Shown here piece by piece: positions 1 through 10,055 of a stretch of 64,000 bases of DNA. The notes beneath the pieces are model-generated. The model saw only the letters and a program-made list of their open reading frames with translations, searched no databases and was not told the origin of the DNA. The translations under genes were made by a program, and so were the position numbers. The stretch lies in assembly GCA_902712845.1 (NCBI GenBank), contig LR743504.1, positions 2,888,001 through 2,952,000 of the forward strand. The letters run 5' to 3'. Source of the DNA: Methylobacterium bullatum. GTDB taxonomy: Bacteria > Pseudomonadota > Alphaproteobacteria > Rhizobiales > Beijerinckiaceae. Numbering within the stretch: the first letter of the stretch is position 1; the number at the start of each line of letters is the position of its first letter.

Positions 1-219
1 GATCGTCCGCCCATTCCGGTGTGGCAGCAACGCCGCGACCAAGGCGCAGACCATTGCCGCCCACAAGGCCGAACCGCCGTATTTGACGATTTCCCTCGGC
101 AGACCGAGGGGCAGGAAGCGCAGGCTCAGCCCCGCGACGATGATCGCGAGACTCGCCGCGAGACAGCCCCCTCGCGACCGAATGCGGTGGGTGGGTCGGG
201 AGGTGGTGGTTGGCGTCAT
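1..219 (-). CDS. DUF2809 family small membrane protein (C-terminus beyond window)
   Basis: The frame is open from an ATG at 217-219 to the window edge, giving 73 codons with no stop, so only the N-terminus is visible. After a basic start (RSRGG) comes a hydrophobic segment (about residues 20-35), then a conserved-looking stretch KYGGSALWAAM (about 43-53) and a second hydrophobic helix. The K-Y-x-G-x-A-L-W-A pattern is typical of the DUF2809 family of small integral membrane proteins, whose function is unknown. It is divergent from prfB, with 126 bp between the two starts. Confidence 0.6.
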   Translation of the reverse strand, partial: MTPTTTSRPTHRIRSRGGCLAASLAIIVAGLSLRFLPLGLPREIVKYGGSALWAAMVCALVAALLPHRNGRTI

Positions 220-345
220 GCGGGTGAACGTCCCGGACCTGAGAGAGAGGAAGACGGGCGCCGCCGTTTACACCGGGCGGGCGTCTCGGTATCACCCGCG
301 ATCACACGCTGAGCCCTGTACCTTCACCACGAGCCGAAACACCAG

Positions 346-1474
346 ATGCGCGCCGAGATCGAACAACTCTCGGATGCCGCCAAGCAGTCGATCGGACTGC
401 TGAGGAGGCATCTTTGACTGGGATACCGTCGAGAAACGACTCGCGGAGCTGAACGCAGCCTCCGAGGATCCCAACCTGTGGAACGACGCCGAAGCCGCGC
501 AGAAGGTCATGCGCGAGCGCGGCGCCCTCGAGGACGCCGCGGGCGCGATCAAGAAGCTCAGCCAGGATCTCGATGACGCCGCGACGCTCATCGAGCTCGG
601 CGAGATGGAAGGCGACCAAGACACCATTCTCGAAGGCGAGAACGGCATTCGCGCCGTCGAGAAGGAGGCCGCGCGCCGCCAGATCGAGACTCTCCTGTCC
701 GGCGAGGCGGACGGGCTCGACACCTATGTCGAAGTCCATGCCGGGGCCGGCGGCACCGAAAGCCAGGACTGGGCGAACATGCTCCAGCGCATGTACGGCC
801 GCTGGGCTGAGCGCCGGAAGTACAAGGTCGACATCGTCGAATGGTCGGACGGAGACGAGGCCGGGATCAAGGGCGCCACGCTCATGGTCAAGGGCCACAA
901 CGCCTATGGCTGGCTCAAAACGGAATCCGGCGTGCACCGCCTCGTGCGCATCTCGCCCTACGATTCGAGCGCGCGGCGCCATACCAGCTTTGCCAGCGTC
1001 CGGGTCTATCCGGTGATCGACGATCGCATCGTCATCGAGATCAAGGAATCGGATTGCCGCATCGACACCTATCGGTCGTCGGGCGCCGGTGGCCAGCACG
1101 TGAACACCACCGATTCGGCGGTACGCATCACCCACAACCCCACCGGTATCGTGGTGGCGTGCCAGCAGGAGCGGTCCCAGCACAAAAACCGAGCCACGGC
1201 CTGGAATATGCTGCGCGCCCGGATGTACGAGGCCGAGCTCAAGAAGCGCGAAGAGAAGGCCAATGCCGAGAACGCGGCCAAGACCGATATCGGCTGGGGC
1301 CACCAGATCCGGTCCTACGTCCTGCAGCCGTATCAGCTGGTGAAGGACCTGCGCACGGGCACCCAGTCCACCGATCCCGACGAAGTGCTGGACGGTGCAC
1401 TCGATCCCTTCATGGAAGCGTCCCTGGCCCAGCGCGTCTATGGCGGGGCCGGCGAGGTCGAGGACATCGAGTAG
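346..1474 (+). CDS. prfB: Peptide chain release factor 2 (RF2), programmed +1 frameshift
   Basis: RF2 recognises UGA and UAA and triggers peptide release on the ribosome. Translation starts at ATG 346 and reads 23 codons to an in-frame TGA at 415-417. A +1 shift at CTT-TGA-C restores the main frame (GAC at 416) and gives about 375 aa, the usual RF2 length. The catalytic GGQ motif is present (SGAGGQHVN). The codon-recognition region carries SPY (ISPYDSS) where E. coli has SPF. It is convergent with the M23 peptidase gene, 27 bp away. Gene callers that ignore the frameshift would start it at ATG 509 and lose about 54 residues. Confidence 0.97.
403..418 (+). promoter_or_regulatory. RF2 autoregulatory frameshift signal
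   Basis: An internal Shine-Dalgarno-like AGGAGG (403-408) lies three bases before CTT TGA C (412-418). This is the same spacing as in the E. coli prfB frameshift site (AGGGGG, three bases, CTTTGAC). When RF2 is scarce, pausing at the UGA favours the +1 slip, so RF2 regulates its own synthesis. The sequence is seen directly; the mechanism is known for the family. Confidence 0.95.
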
Positions 1475-1501
1475 TCCTGGCTTCCCTTCCGCCTTGCGCT
1501 C

Positions 1502-2755
1502 CTAGCGGGCAGCGAGGAACTGCGCGTCCGATCCGCTGAGGACGCGCAGGAACCGCAGGGGGTCCACGGGCTCGCCGTCGATCCTCGTCTCGTAATGCAG
1601 GTGACTTCCCGTCGAGCGTCCGGTGGAGCCGACGCGGCCGATGGCGGCTCCGGCATCGACCCATTGTCCGGCGCCCACCGCGATGGACGAGAGATGGGCG
1701 TAGCGGGTGGCGAGCCCGTTGCCGTGATCGACCTCGACCATGTTGCCGTAGCCGCCGTTGTAATCGGCGACCGTCACCCGGCCGGCCGCCGTTGCGCGTG
1801 CGCTTTCCCCGAACTCCGCCTTCATGTCGAGGCCGGTATGCAGGGCGAGCCCGCGCGTGAACGGATCGAGGCGAGGGCCGAACCCGCTCGACATGCTGTA
1901 ATCCCCGGACAGGGGCCGCCGCAGGGGGAGGGCGGATGCGATCCGTCGCAGTCGCTCTTCCTCGCCCAGGGCCCGCTGGACCTGTCCCACGGCGATGCCG
2001 AACGGATCGGTGGCGAGCGGCACGAGCGGCCCGCCGAGCCCCGCTTCGCGCTGGCGCTCGAAACGCTGCGGGTCGAGGCCGACACGGATGACGATGTCAC
2101 GCAGGCGCTGCGAGCCGCGGATTGCGCGCACGCCGAGCCCGTCGAGGGTTCTAATCTGGTGCGCGCCCAGACCATCGAGGCGCTGCTCCAGCCCCGCCAG
2201 AACCTGCTCGGTCTCTTGCATGGATTGACGGCCGGGCGCGCCGTCGCGTGAGCGCAACTCGAAGGCGTCGGGCGTCGGAAAGGGTTTTGGCGCAGTCTTG
2301 GCCGGAGATTTGGCGATCGGGTCGGTGATCGTGGGCGCGTAACCGAGCGCCCCGGTCTCGGCGGGATCGTCCCCCGCGTTCCGGTCGGCACGCGCGATGG
2401 GGCGCCCTGCCTCGCTCGCGAGGAGCGAAAGCTGGGCCTGACGCTTCTCCATGGCGGCTTGTCGCTGGGACAGATCGGCCACCCGCGCGGCCAATCCCTC
2501 GCGGGTGGCGAGATGCTCCATCGTCGCCCGGTCGAGCTGCAGCCGGAGGGCTCCGATCCGCTCCTCGTAGGCATATTGCAGGGCGGTCTGCTGCGATACG
2601 AAGCGGGCCAGGATCTCGTCGTGGAATACGAGGTACCATGTGGCGGCACCGGCCCAAAGCGTGGCGATGGCGAGGCCACAAACAAGGGCCGGGACGAGGC
2701 GTCGTCCCGCGTTCGGCAGGCGTATTCCACCGATCATGGGAAACGAGAAACGCAT
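1502..2755 (-). CDS. M23 (LytM-type) peptidase with membrane anchor and coiled coil
   Basis: Probably a cell-wall endopeptidase or an amidase-activator-like protein of the periplasm. One N-terminal transmembrane segment (VPALVCGLAIATLW) is followed by a long Gln/Ala/Arg-rich coiled-coil stretch and a Pro/Lys-rich linker. The C-terminal M23 domain has zinc-ligand motifs HTGLD and HLHYE. The start is uncertain: ATG 2785 has pyrimidines upstream and no ribosome site, while ATG 2755 has G-rich sequence upstream and was chosen (ATG 2737 is also possible). The family includes active zinc endopeptidases specific for peptidoglycan cross-links; the ligands here look intact, so activity is plausible. 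Confidence 0.85.
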   Translation of the reverse strand: MRFSFPMIGGIRLPNAGRRLVPALVCGLAIATLWAGAATWYLVFHDEILARFVSQQTALQYAYEERIGALRLQLDRATMEHLATREGLAARVADLSQRQAAMEKRQAQLSLLASEAGRPIARADRNAGDDPAETGALGYAPTITDPIAKSPAKTAPKPFPTPDAFELRSRDGAPGRQSMQETEQVLAGLEQRLDGLGAHQIRTLDGLGVRAIRGSQRLRDIVIRVGLDPQRFERQREAGLGGPLVPLATDPFGIAVGQVQRALGEEERLRRIASALPLRRPLSGDYSMSSGFGPRLDPFTRGLALHTGLDMKAEFGESARATAAGRVTVADYNGGYGNMVEVDHGNGLATRYAHLSSIAVGAGQWVDAGAAIGRVGSTGRSTGSHLHYETRIDGEPVDPLRFLRVLSGSDAQFLAAR

Positions 2756-2861
2756 CCGGGCCAACCCCACTCCAACTCCCGGCATTGGAGGGGATCAGGG
2801 TTAACGAAGCGCAAAATCCCGCGCGCGAGACGTCAACGTCGAGGCGCGCGCGGCAGTGGTT

Positions 2862-3329
2862 TCAGGCCAGCGCGCGCGCCGCCGCGAGAACCTCCTCCGC
2901 ATGGCCGGGCACCTTCACCTTCGACCAGATGCGCGCGATGCGCCCCTCACGGTCGATGAGCACGGTGGTGCGCTCCACCCCCATGTACTTGCGGCCGTAC
3001 ATGCTCTTCTCCACCCAGACGCCGTAGGCTTCGAGCATCGCCTTGCTCTCGTCGGAGGCGAGGGGGAAGGTGAGATCGTACTTCGCCCGGAACTTATCGT
3101 GGCTCTTCACCGTATCGGGGGAGACGCCCACCACCACGGCGTCCGCTTCCCCGAAGGCGGCGCCGAGGGTGTTGAAGCCTTGCGCCTCCAGGGCGCAACC
3201 GCTGGTATCGTCCTTCGGGTAGAAGTAGAGTGCGACCTTGCGACCCTTGAACGCGGCGAGGCTGATTTCCTCACCGCCCGCGCCCGGTAATGTGAAGGCG
3301 GGAGCGTGATCTCCGGTGTCGAGAGGCAT
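2862..3329 (-). CDS. bcp: Thioredoxin-dependent thiol peroxidase, BCP/PrxQ family
   Basis: A cytoplasmic peroxiredoxin that reduces hydrogen peroxide and organic hydroperoxides. The 155-aa product has the thioredoxin-fold motif FYPKDDTSGCALEAQGF, with the peroxidatic Cys in SGC. The position five residues later, where two-Cys BCPs carry a resolving Cys, is Gln, so this is a one-Cys form. The start is ATG 3329, preceded by AAAGGAAGG at good spacing; an open frame extends upstream to 3410, but the BCP fold begins at MPLDTGDHAP. It is divergent from the AsmA-like gene. Confidence 0.93.
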   Translation of the reverse strand: MPLDTGDHAPAFTLPGAGGEEISLAAFKGRKVALYFYPKDDTSGCALEAQGFNTLGAAFGEADAVVVGVSPDTVKSHDKFRAKYDLTFPLASDESKAMLEAYGVWVEKSMYGRKYMGVERTTVLIDREGRIARIWSKVKVPGHAEEVLAAARALA

Positions 3330-3496
3330 GATGCCTTCCTTTCGGCCGATTGATAGTGTGCCACAAGAGACGTTGATCGAGGGGCAGATAACCCCTCGGC
3401 TGAGGACCAAAAGATTGCCGGGTCAAGGCAACCCCGAATCCCGGACACCCGCTCGATAGCGTGAGCGGCCCGTCCGATCCAGCGGCTCAAGGATCG

Positions 3497-6400
3497 ATGA
3501 ACCAGGACACCGCCACAGCTTTGCGACGGGGTAGGTCGCCTCGGCGGCGGCGGCGGCCGCTGCTATGGTGCTCGCTCGTTCTCGTGGCCACCCTGACGCT
3601 CGCCGTTTCCGGCGCGTTCTGGCGTCTGACCAACGGTCCCCTGCGCATCGACGGCATGTCCGAGCGTGTGGCCTCGGCCATCGCGGGCAGTATCGGCCCC
3701 GGTTGGCGGGTGGACCTGCGCGACAGCACCATCGAGCTCGATTCCGAGAATTCCCTGGCGCTTCAGGTCGCCGGCCTCGACATCCACAACCCGGACGGCG
3801 CCCTCGTCCTGCGCGCTCCCATGGCGGTGGTGAGCCTGGATACCTGGGGTCTGCTGCGCCTCGCCGTCCAGCCGAGGGCCATCGAGTTCCGCGACCTGCA
3901 GATGACCGCCCTCGTCCACCGCGACGGGTCCATCGCCTTTGCCGGTTCCGATCCGGCCCGTGTGGCGGCGGAACCTCACACCCTGCCCAGTGTCGACCCC
4001 GCCCGGGGCACCTCGTCGCCGATCTCGGCCGCCATCGCATCGATCTTCGGCATCGTGCTCGATCCCGCCGGCGTGGTCGGAGCCCTCGACCGGGCACGGA
4101 TCACCAACGGTCGCCTCACGCTGATCGACGACGATGCGCGCCAACGCGGGGTGTTCGAGCATGTGAACGGTCTGTTCCGGCGCGACGCGGTGCGGGATTC
4201 CCGCGTGTTCGAGCTGCGCATCGACGGCCCTCACGGGGAATGGCGCTTCGGCGGTGACCTGCACGAGGGCGGCGACGGAAAGCGCAACGGCATCATCACC
4301 CTGGACGACCTGCCGGTCACCGATCTCCTCCTCCTCTCGGGGCAGTCGAAACTGCCGATCGAGACCGACCTGAAGGTCTCGGCCAAGGCGGAGGTCGGGC
4401 TCGACAACGGCCGCGTCGAGGCCCTGAAAGCGACGGTCAAGACCAGCGACGGCAATTTCCTCATCGAGGAGAAGGACTTCAACCCGGTCACCATCGAGAG
4501 CTTGACCGCCTCGGTCAGCTGGGACGAGGCCAAGCGGGTCCTGAACCTCGACAGCATCGATTATCTCGGAGCCGGCAACGCCGTGCATCTCGCTGGTGTC
4601 TGGACCGCGAGCCCGGTGGGCGGCCCCACGGCCTGGACCCTGGCCCTCGCGGGCAAGGATGCGATCCTGCGCGGCGCCGCCAGGACCGACAAACCGGTCA
4701 AGCTCGACGCGCTCTCGGCCCATGTCACGGGGCGGGATGGCGGCCTCTCCATCGATGAGTTCACCGTGACTGGGGCAGGCGGAGCCACCGGCCGGGTCAC
4801 CGGTACGGTGGATACCAGCGCCGACGAGGGCGGCCTCACGCTGAAGATCAACGCTGCCCATACCGACGGGCGCATGGCCCTGCGCCTGTGGCCGGAGCAT
4901 ATCGCTCCGCCCGCCCGCGAGTACCTGGTGGATAACCTCCAGGGCGGCCTCGTGGACAAGGTCAACATCACCGTGGACATGAGCGGCAGCGAGCTTGCCG
5001 CCGCGACGCGTGGCGAGCCGATGCCGGACAGCGCCATCCATATCGACTTCGCCGTCTCCAACGCGACGCTGGCGGTGAGCGAGGGCGCTCCCCCCCTGAG
5101 CCGCGGGCGGGTGACGGGGACCATCACCGGTCTCACGACGAACATCCGCGGCGTCACCGCCGACATCAAGATGCCGGACGACCGGACGCTCTCCATCACG
5201 GACGGTTCGTTCGTGATCCCGAAGATCACGCCGGACACCGTCACCGCCCAGATCGGCCTCAAGCTCGGCGGCGGCGCGGACGCCCTCGTGGCCCTGCTCC
5301 AGACCAAGATGTTCAAGAACCTCACCGGGGTCGAGATCGACCCGGCCTCGGTCAAGGGCAATGCCGATCTGCGCATCGACTTCCCGCTCAACCTCAAGCG
5401 CATCCCCGACCTGCCGGACCTGCCCGTGAGCCTCACCGGAACCCTGAGCGACCTCGCCGTCGAGAAGGCTTTCGGAAAGGAGAAGCTGGAGAACGGCCGC
5501 TTCGCCGTCACCTACGAGCGGGGCGGTTTCAGCCTGAAGGGCGACGGCCGGGTGCTCGGCTCGCCGCTCACCCTCGACCTGCGCCAGCCGAAGGCGGGCG
5601 CACCGGGTGAGGTCAACGCGACACTCCTCCTCGACGAGGCCCTGCGGGCGAGGAGAGGACTGCCGGTGGCACCGCAACTCGCCGGGCCGATCCCGTTGAA
5701 GATCAACCTCGCGATCGGAAAGGGCAGCCCGGCGCGCTCACCCATCCGCATGGAAGCGGATCTGTCCCGCGCCTCCATCGACGGCCTGATTCCGGGCTTC
5801 GTCAAACCCGCCGGCAAGCCGGGGCGCGTCAGCTTCGTCATGACTGAGGCGAGCCCGGGCGGGGCGATGGATCTGCGCGACATCGTCCTCGATGCCGGCA
5901 GCGCCAGCGCGCGCGGCACGGCGGCGATCAATGGCGACGGGCAATTCGACCGGGCCGACCTTTCGAGCTTCAAGCTCTCGCCCGGCGACGACATGCGCAT
6001 CCAGATCGACCGCAGCGGCAACCTCTACAAAGTGGGCGTGAAAGGGGCGGTGGCCGATGCGCGGCCCTTCATGAAATCGCTCGGAGGACCGGAGGGCAAG
6101 GCCGGCAAGGAAAGCGGCCGAGACCCGTCCAAGGAGATCGAGGCCGATATCAACTTAGGCATCATCACCGGCTTCAACGGCGAGGCCCTGACCGGCGCCA
6201 GCGCGAAGCTCTCGATGAAGGGCAAGGATTTCCGCTCGGGCCGCCTGCAGGGCCGCTTCAACGGAGCCGGGTTCTCGGCGGTGGTGTCCCGCTCGGGGCG
6301 CAGCGATCCCTCCATCAACATCGAGACCACCGACGCCGGCGCGACCCTTCGTTTCGTCGATATCTACAAGCGCATGTATGGCGGGCGGCTCGTCCTCGGC

Positions 6401-6955
6401 AGCACCCTCGGGGAGGGGCCGCAGACCGGCGTGGTCCAGATCCGCGACTTCATGCTGCGCAACGAGCCGGCCCTGTCGAGCATCATGGCGCAAGGTCCGG
6501 CGACCAGCGAGGTCGTCGATGCCAAGGGCCGCAAGCAGATCATCCAGAATGCCGGCAACGACGTGAGCTTCGACCGCCTGCGGGCGAATTTCACCCGCAC
6601 CGGCAGCCGCGTCGACTTCACCGACGCCGCCATCTCCAACGCGGCGATGGGCTTCACCATGAGCGGCTATCTCGATACGGCCAAGGAACGCGCCGACATC
6701 AACGGCACCTTCGTCCCGCTCTACGGGCTGAACAACGTCGTCTCGCGCCTGCCCCTGTTCGGACAGCTTCTCGGCGGCGGGAACAACGAGGGGCTGTTCG
6801 CCCTGAATTTCCGGGTCTCGGGCCGCCTGTCCAAGCCGGATGTGAGTGTGAACCCGCTTTCCGCCCTGGCTCCCGGCATTCTGCGCCGGCTGTTCAGCGC
6901 CGGAGGGAATGACGGCTTTCCCGGCGCGACCTCCGCCGGAGAGACCGAACGCTGA
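3497..6955 (+). CDS. Large AsmA-like / DUF3971 (YhdP-type) envelope protein
   Basis: About 1,152 aa. A very basic N-terminus (RSPRRRRRP) precedes a single transmembrane helix (about residues 20-40) and a long beta-rich periplasmic region of repeated short strands. A DUF3971-type middle and an AsmA-like C-terminal region follow. Relatives (YhdP, TamB, AsmA) are bridge-like proteins proposed to carry phospholipids between inner and outer membrane. That role is inferred here from size, topology and repeat character. ATG 3497 has AAGGA upstream; a GTG at 3461 would add 12 residues. The gene stands alone; the following 379 bp hold repeats. Confidence 0.85.
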   Translation: MNQDTATALRRGRSPRRRRRPLLWCSLVLVATLTLAVSGAFWRLTNGPLRIDGMSERVASAIAGSIGPGWRVDLRDSTIELDSENSLALQVAGLDIHNPDGALVLRAPMAVVSLDTWGLLRLAVQPRAIEFRDLQMTALVHRDGSIAFAGSDPARVAAEPHTLPSVDPARGTSSPISAAIASIFGIVLDPAGVVGALDRARITNGRLTLIDDDARQRGVFEHVNGLFRRDAVRDSRVFELRIDGPHGEWRFGGDLHEGGDGKRNGIITLDDLPVTDLLLLSGQSKLPIETDLKVSAKAEVGLDNGRVEALKATVKTSDGNFLIEEKDFNPVTIESLTASVSWDEAKRVLNLDSIDYLGAGNAVHLAGVWTASPVGGPTAWTLALAGKDAILRGAARTDKPVKLDALSAHVTGRDGGLSIDEFTVTGAGGATGRVTGTVDTSADEGGLTLKINAAHTDGRMALRLWPEHIAPPAREYLVDNLQGGLVDKVNITVDMSGSELAAATRGEPMPDSAIHIDFAVSNATLAVSEGAPPLSRGRVTGTITGLTTNIRGVTADIKMPDDRTLSITDGSFVIPKITPDTVTAQIGLKLGGGADALVALLQTKMFKNLTGVEIDPASVKGNADLRIDFPLNLKRIPDLPDLPVSLTGTLSDLAVEKAFGKEKLENGRFAVTYERGGFSLKGDGRVLGSPLTLDLRQPKAGAPGEVNATLLLDEALRARRGLPVAPQLAGPIPLKINLAIGKGSPARSPIRMEADLSRASIDGLIPGFVKPAGKPGRVSFVMTEASPGGAMDLRDIVLDAGSASARGTAAINGDGQFDRADLSSFKLSPGDDMRIQIDRSGNLYKVGVKGAVADARPFMKSLGGPEGKAGKESGRDPSKEIEADINLGIITGFNGEALTGASAKLSMKGKDFRSGRLQGRFNGAGFSAVVSRSGRSDPSINIETTDAGATLRFVDIYKRMYGGRLVLGSTLGEGPQTGVVQIRDFMLRNEPALSSIMAQGPATSEVVDAKGRKQIIQNAGNDVSFDRLRANFTRTGSRVDFTDAAISNAAMGFTMSGYLDTAKERADINGTFVPLYGLNNVVSRLPLFGQLLGGGNNEGLFALNFRVSGRLSKPDVSVNPLSALAPGILRRLFSAGGNDGFPGATSAGETER

Positions 6956-7023
6956 GATCGCCGGCCACGTCCTCCCTCCGCGGGCTAGTGGATCCACACA
7001 GCTGCTCTTTAAGGCAGAGCGCG

Positions 7024-7275
7024 TCCCTCTCCCCCTTGTGGGGGAGGTGAGGAGTGGGGGTGGCTCCGCCGGCCTCCGCAGCGGCAGGAAGGTCACCCGA
7101 CCACCCCCACCTCCAACTCTTCCCCACAAGGGTGAGGAGGGCAGGGCGGCGCATCCCGCGAACTGTGTGAATGCGGTAGCACCGCCGGCAGGAGAGGGGG
7201 GGCCCCTCCGAACAACGCACTCCCCTCACCCGACCCGCTTCGCGGGCCACCTTCCCCCGCAGAGGGGGGAAGGAG
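7024..7275. repeat. GC-rich palindromic repeat cluster A
   Basis: The 379-bp gap between the AsmA-like gene and tyrS holds no gene. It contains an inverted pair: about 7024-7062 (TCTCCCCCTTGTGGGGGAGG, then GGGGGTGG) and about 7101-7141 (CCACCCCC, then TTCCCCACAAGGGTGAGG). A third related hairpin lies at about 7219-7275 (CCCGCTTCGCGGG, then CTTCCCCCGCAGAGGGGGGAAG). Similar blocks occur at about 11,186 and 44,110, so this is a dispersed intergenic element. No transposase is present. It could act on mRNA ends or simply be a passive repeat. Confidence 0.75.
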
Positions 7276-7334
7276 ATGCGCCACACCTTCGAAACCCGTG
7301 ATCGAGCCCCGATCGAGGTTCTACCCCCGTCGCC

Positions 7335-8624
7335 TCACTCGACCCGGAGAAGCACGTGCTTCTTGCGGCCGAAGGAGAGCTTCACCACGCCATCCTGGCC
7401 GAGGTCGGCCAGCGTCAGCACCGCCTTCTCGTCGGTGATCTGGACGTCATTGACGCGCAACCCGCCGCTCTTGATCTGGCGCCGCGCCTCGCTGGTGGAG
7501 GGGACGAGCTTGGCGTGGTCGGGGCCGAAAGCCGAGAGTACGCCGAGACCGGCTTCCAGGACTGAGCGGGTGACGGTGACGCTCGGCAGGTCCTGCGCCA
7601 CGGCGCCTTCCACGAAGGTCTTGCGCGCGGTCTCGGAAGCCGCGTCGGCGGCCTCGCGTCCGTGCATGAGGGCCGTCGCCTCGGTGGCGAGCACCTTCTT
7701 GGCCTCGTTGATCTCGGCGCCCTGCAGCGCCTGGAGCCGGGCGATCTCGTCCATCGGCAGGAGGGTGAACAGCTTGAGGAACCGTGCCACGTCGGCATCC
7801 TCGGTGTTGCGCCAGAACTGCCAGTAATCGTAGGGGCTGAGCATCCCCGCATCGAGCCAGACCGCGCCCGCTGCCGTCTTGCCCATCTTGGCGCCCGAAG
7901 CGGTGGTGAGCAGCGGACAGGTCAGCCCGTAGAGCTGCGGTGTGCCCATGCGGCGGCCGAGATCGATGCCGTTGACGATGTTGCCCCACTGGTCCGATCC
8001 GCCCATCTGCAGGATGCAGCCATAGCGGCGGTTCAGCTCCACGAAATCGTAGGATTGCAGGATCATGTAGTTGAATTCCAGGAACGAGAGTTCCTGGTCG
8101 CGCTCCAGGCGCATCCGCACGCTGTCCATGGACATCATGCGGTTGACCGAGAAATGCCGGCCGATATCGCGCAGCATCTCGATGTAGTTGAGTTTTGTCA
8201 GCCACTCGGCGTTGTCGACCATGGTCGCGCCGTTGCCGCCGCTGCCGAAGGTAAGGAACCGCGAAAAGGTCTTCTGGATCCCGGCCTTGTTCTCCTCGAT
8301 CTGTTCCAGGGTGAGGATTTTTCGCGATTCGTCACGACCGGACGGGTCGCCGACGCGGGTGGTGCCGCCGCCCATCAGGGTGATCGGCGTACCTCCGGTC
8401 TTCTGCAACCAGTGCAGCATCATGATCGACAGCAGATGCCCCACATGCAGCGAGGCGGCCGTGCAATCGTAGCCGACATAGGTCGTCAGGCGGCCTTCCA
8501 GGGCCGCCGCGTCGATCCCGGCGAGGTCCGATCCCTGGTGGATGTAGCCGCGCTCGGACAGAACCCGCAGGAAGTCGGATTTGGGCGCGAAGGTCTCGGC
8601 GGTGTTCGGCGTGGCGGTGGACAT
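7335..8624 (-). CDS. tyrS: Tyrosyl-tRNA synthetase
   Basis: A class I aminoacyl-tRNA synthetase that charges tRNA-Tyr. The 429-aa product has the HIGH-type motif as HVGH (LHVGHLLS), the tyrosine pocket around MGGSDQWGN, the KMSKS loop as KMGKT, and a C-terminal S4-like RNA-binding domain (SGGLRVND). This is the bacterial TyrRS architecture at normal length. The start is ATG 8624 ([12 protein letters not shown]); an upstream in-frame start at 8693 would add 23 unrelated residues. It is divergent from anmK, an arrangement that I recall as common in related genomes. Confidence 0.97.
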   Translation of the reverse strand: MSTATPNTAETFAPKSDFLRVLSERGYIHQGSDLAGIDAAALEGRLTTYVGYDCTAASLHVGHLLSIMMLHWLQKTGGTPITLMGGGTTRVGDPSGRDESRKILTLEQIEENKAGIQKTFSRFLTFGSGGNGATMVDNAEWLTKLNYIEMLRDIGRHFSVNRMMSMDSVRMRLERDQELSFLEFNYMILQSYDFVELNRRYGCILQMGGSDQWGNIVNGIDLGRRMGTPQLYGLTCPLLTTASGAKMGKTAAGAVWLDAGMLSPYDYWQFWRNTEDADVARFLKLFTLLPMDEIARLQALQGAEINEAKKVLATEATALMHGREAADAASETARKTFVEGAVAQDLPSVTVTRSVLEAGLGVLSAFGPDHAKLVPSTSEARRQIKSGGLRVNDVQITDEKAVLTLADLGQDGVVKLSFGRKKHVLLRVE

Positions 8625-8747
8625 GCGGGGTTCCGGATTCGACTGGTCGCGGCGCGGGACAGGAGAAACGCCGGCGTGATAGCAGCAGGTCAAGTGATGC
8701 GCGGCTCTTAGCAGGGCTCACCGCGGAAGGCACGGGGCGTAAACGGC

Positions 8748-9887
8748 ATGACCATGATGCGGGCGATCGGCCTGATGAGCGGCACCTCCCTCGACGGAGT
8801 CGATGTCGCCCTGATCGAGACCGACGGCGAGGACGTGAAGGTCGTGCGCAGCCATAACGGCTACCTCGAACCTCTCGGCCCCACCGGCTATCGCGGCTAC
8901 ACCGACGAGGATCGTGAGCTGCTCCGCCGGGCGCTGTCCGACTCCGAAGCCGTGGTCGCCCGCGAGGACCGGCCCGGCTGCCTCGCGGAGGCGGAGGACT
9001 TCGTCACCGCAGCCCATGCGGAGGCGGTGGAGGCCTTCCTTGCGGATAACGGCCTCAGCGCCTCGGATATCGACGTCATCGGCTTCCACGGCCAGACCGT
9101 GGTCCATCGCCCCGACCAGCGCATGAGCGTGCAGATCGGCGACGGGGCCGCGCTCAGCCGCCGTCTCGGCATCCCGGTGGTGTCGGACATGCGCCATGCC
9201 GACATCGCCGCGGGCGGGCAGGGAGCGCCGCTGGTGCCGGTCTTCCACAAGGCGCTCGCCAAGGCGGCGGGCTATGACGGAGCGCTCGGCATCCTCAATA
9301 TCGGCGGGGTCGCCAATGCCACCCTCATCGCCTCCAACGGCGACGTCATCGCCTTCGATACCGGGCCGGGCAACGCGCTCATCGACGACTGGATGCGCGA
9401 GCGCACCGGCCGGCCCCTGGACGATGGCGGGCGGACGGCCGCGCGGGGACGGCCGGACGAGCCGCTGCTCGCCTGGCTCCTGACCCATCCGTTCTTCTTC
9501 CGCCGGCCGCCGAAATCGCTGGACCGCAACTGGTTCTCGCACAAGCTCGCCGGCCAGCTCTCCACCGAGGACGGGGCGGCGACGCTCACCGCCTTCACCG
9601 CCCGCGCGGTAGCCCGCGCCCTCGACCACGCGCCGGAGATTCCCACGCGCTGGATCGTGGCGGGCGGCGGCGCCCGCAACGGCGAACTGGTGCGGCTCCT
9701 GAACTACCACCTGCGCGCCGAGATCACGACGGCCGACGCCATCGGCTGGTCCTCGGCCTATCTCGAAGCCCAGGCCTTCGCGCATCTCGCCGTGCGCTCG
9801 CTGAAGGGCCTGCCGATCACCTTCCCGTCGACCACGGGCGTCCGGGAGGCGATGACCGGTGGGGTACTGGCGCGGCCGGAGGCATGA
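8748..9887 (+). CDS. anmK: Anhydro-N-acetylmuramic acid kinase
   Basis: Converts 1,6-anhydro-MurNAc released during peptidoglycan turnover to MurNAc-6-phosphate. The 379-aa product matches the family in length and motif order: GLMSGTSLDGVD (phosphate loop, near residue 8), FHGQTVVHRP, GQGAPLVPVFHK, LNIGGVANAT and DTGPGNALIDDW (ASKHA fold). MTMMRAIG offers two possible Met starts; the first in-frame ATG, 8748, is given. It lies just upstream of a REP-like element that separates it from aroC. Confidence 0.96.
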   Translation: MTMMRAIGLMSGTSLDGVDVALIETDGEDVKVVRSHNGYLEPLGPTGYRGYTDEDRELLRRALSDSEAVVAREDRPGCLAEAEDFVTAAHAEAVEAFLADNGLSASDIDVIGFHGQTVVHRPDQRMSVQIGDGAALSRRLGIPVVSDMRHADIAAGGQGAPLVPVFHKALAKAAGYDGALGILNIGGVANATLIASNGDVIAFDTGPGNALIDDWMRERTGRPLDDGGRTAARGRPDEPLLAWLLTHPFFFRRPPKSLDRNWFSHKLAGQLSTEDGAATLTAFTARAVARALDHAPEIPTRWIVAGGGARNGELVRLLNYHLRAEITTADAIGWSSAYLEAQAFAHLAVRSLKGLPITFPSTTGVREAMTGGVLARPEA

Positions 9888-9889
9888 TA

Positions 9890-10002
9890 CCAAGTCTCAC
9901 TGACCCGGACCCATAGGTCAGGGTCAGTGAGGTCCGGCGGATGACCGCCGCCGCGCCGTCGCGCGGGCAGACCTCGATGAGTCAGGCTCGGCGAGGTCTG
10001 GC
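9890..10002 (+). repeat. REP-like dispersed element, copy 1
   Basis: A block of about 113 bp starts three bases after the anmK stop. It contains an inverted repeat (CACTGACCC ... GGGTCAGTG), a GC-rich middle (GACCGCCGCCGCGCCGTCGC) and a second palindrome (ACCTCG ... CGAGGT). A clearly homologous copy in the opposite orientation lies at 38,652-38,766. Both sit immediately downstream of a gene's stop codon, which is typical of REP/BIME-like elements. Confidence 0.85.
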
Positions 10003-10055
10003 ATGAGCCCGGCGCTTTGCTCTCGGCCACATCCCGCGCTAGAGCGTCTCCCACC

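Noticed and set aside
3563..5677. A 704-codon open frame opposite the AsmA-like gene
   Set aside because: Antisense shadow with biased composition (Asp/Val/Gly/Arg) and no motif; the plus strand has membrane helix and family pattern.
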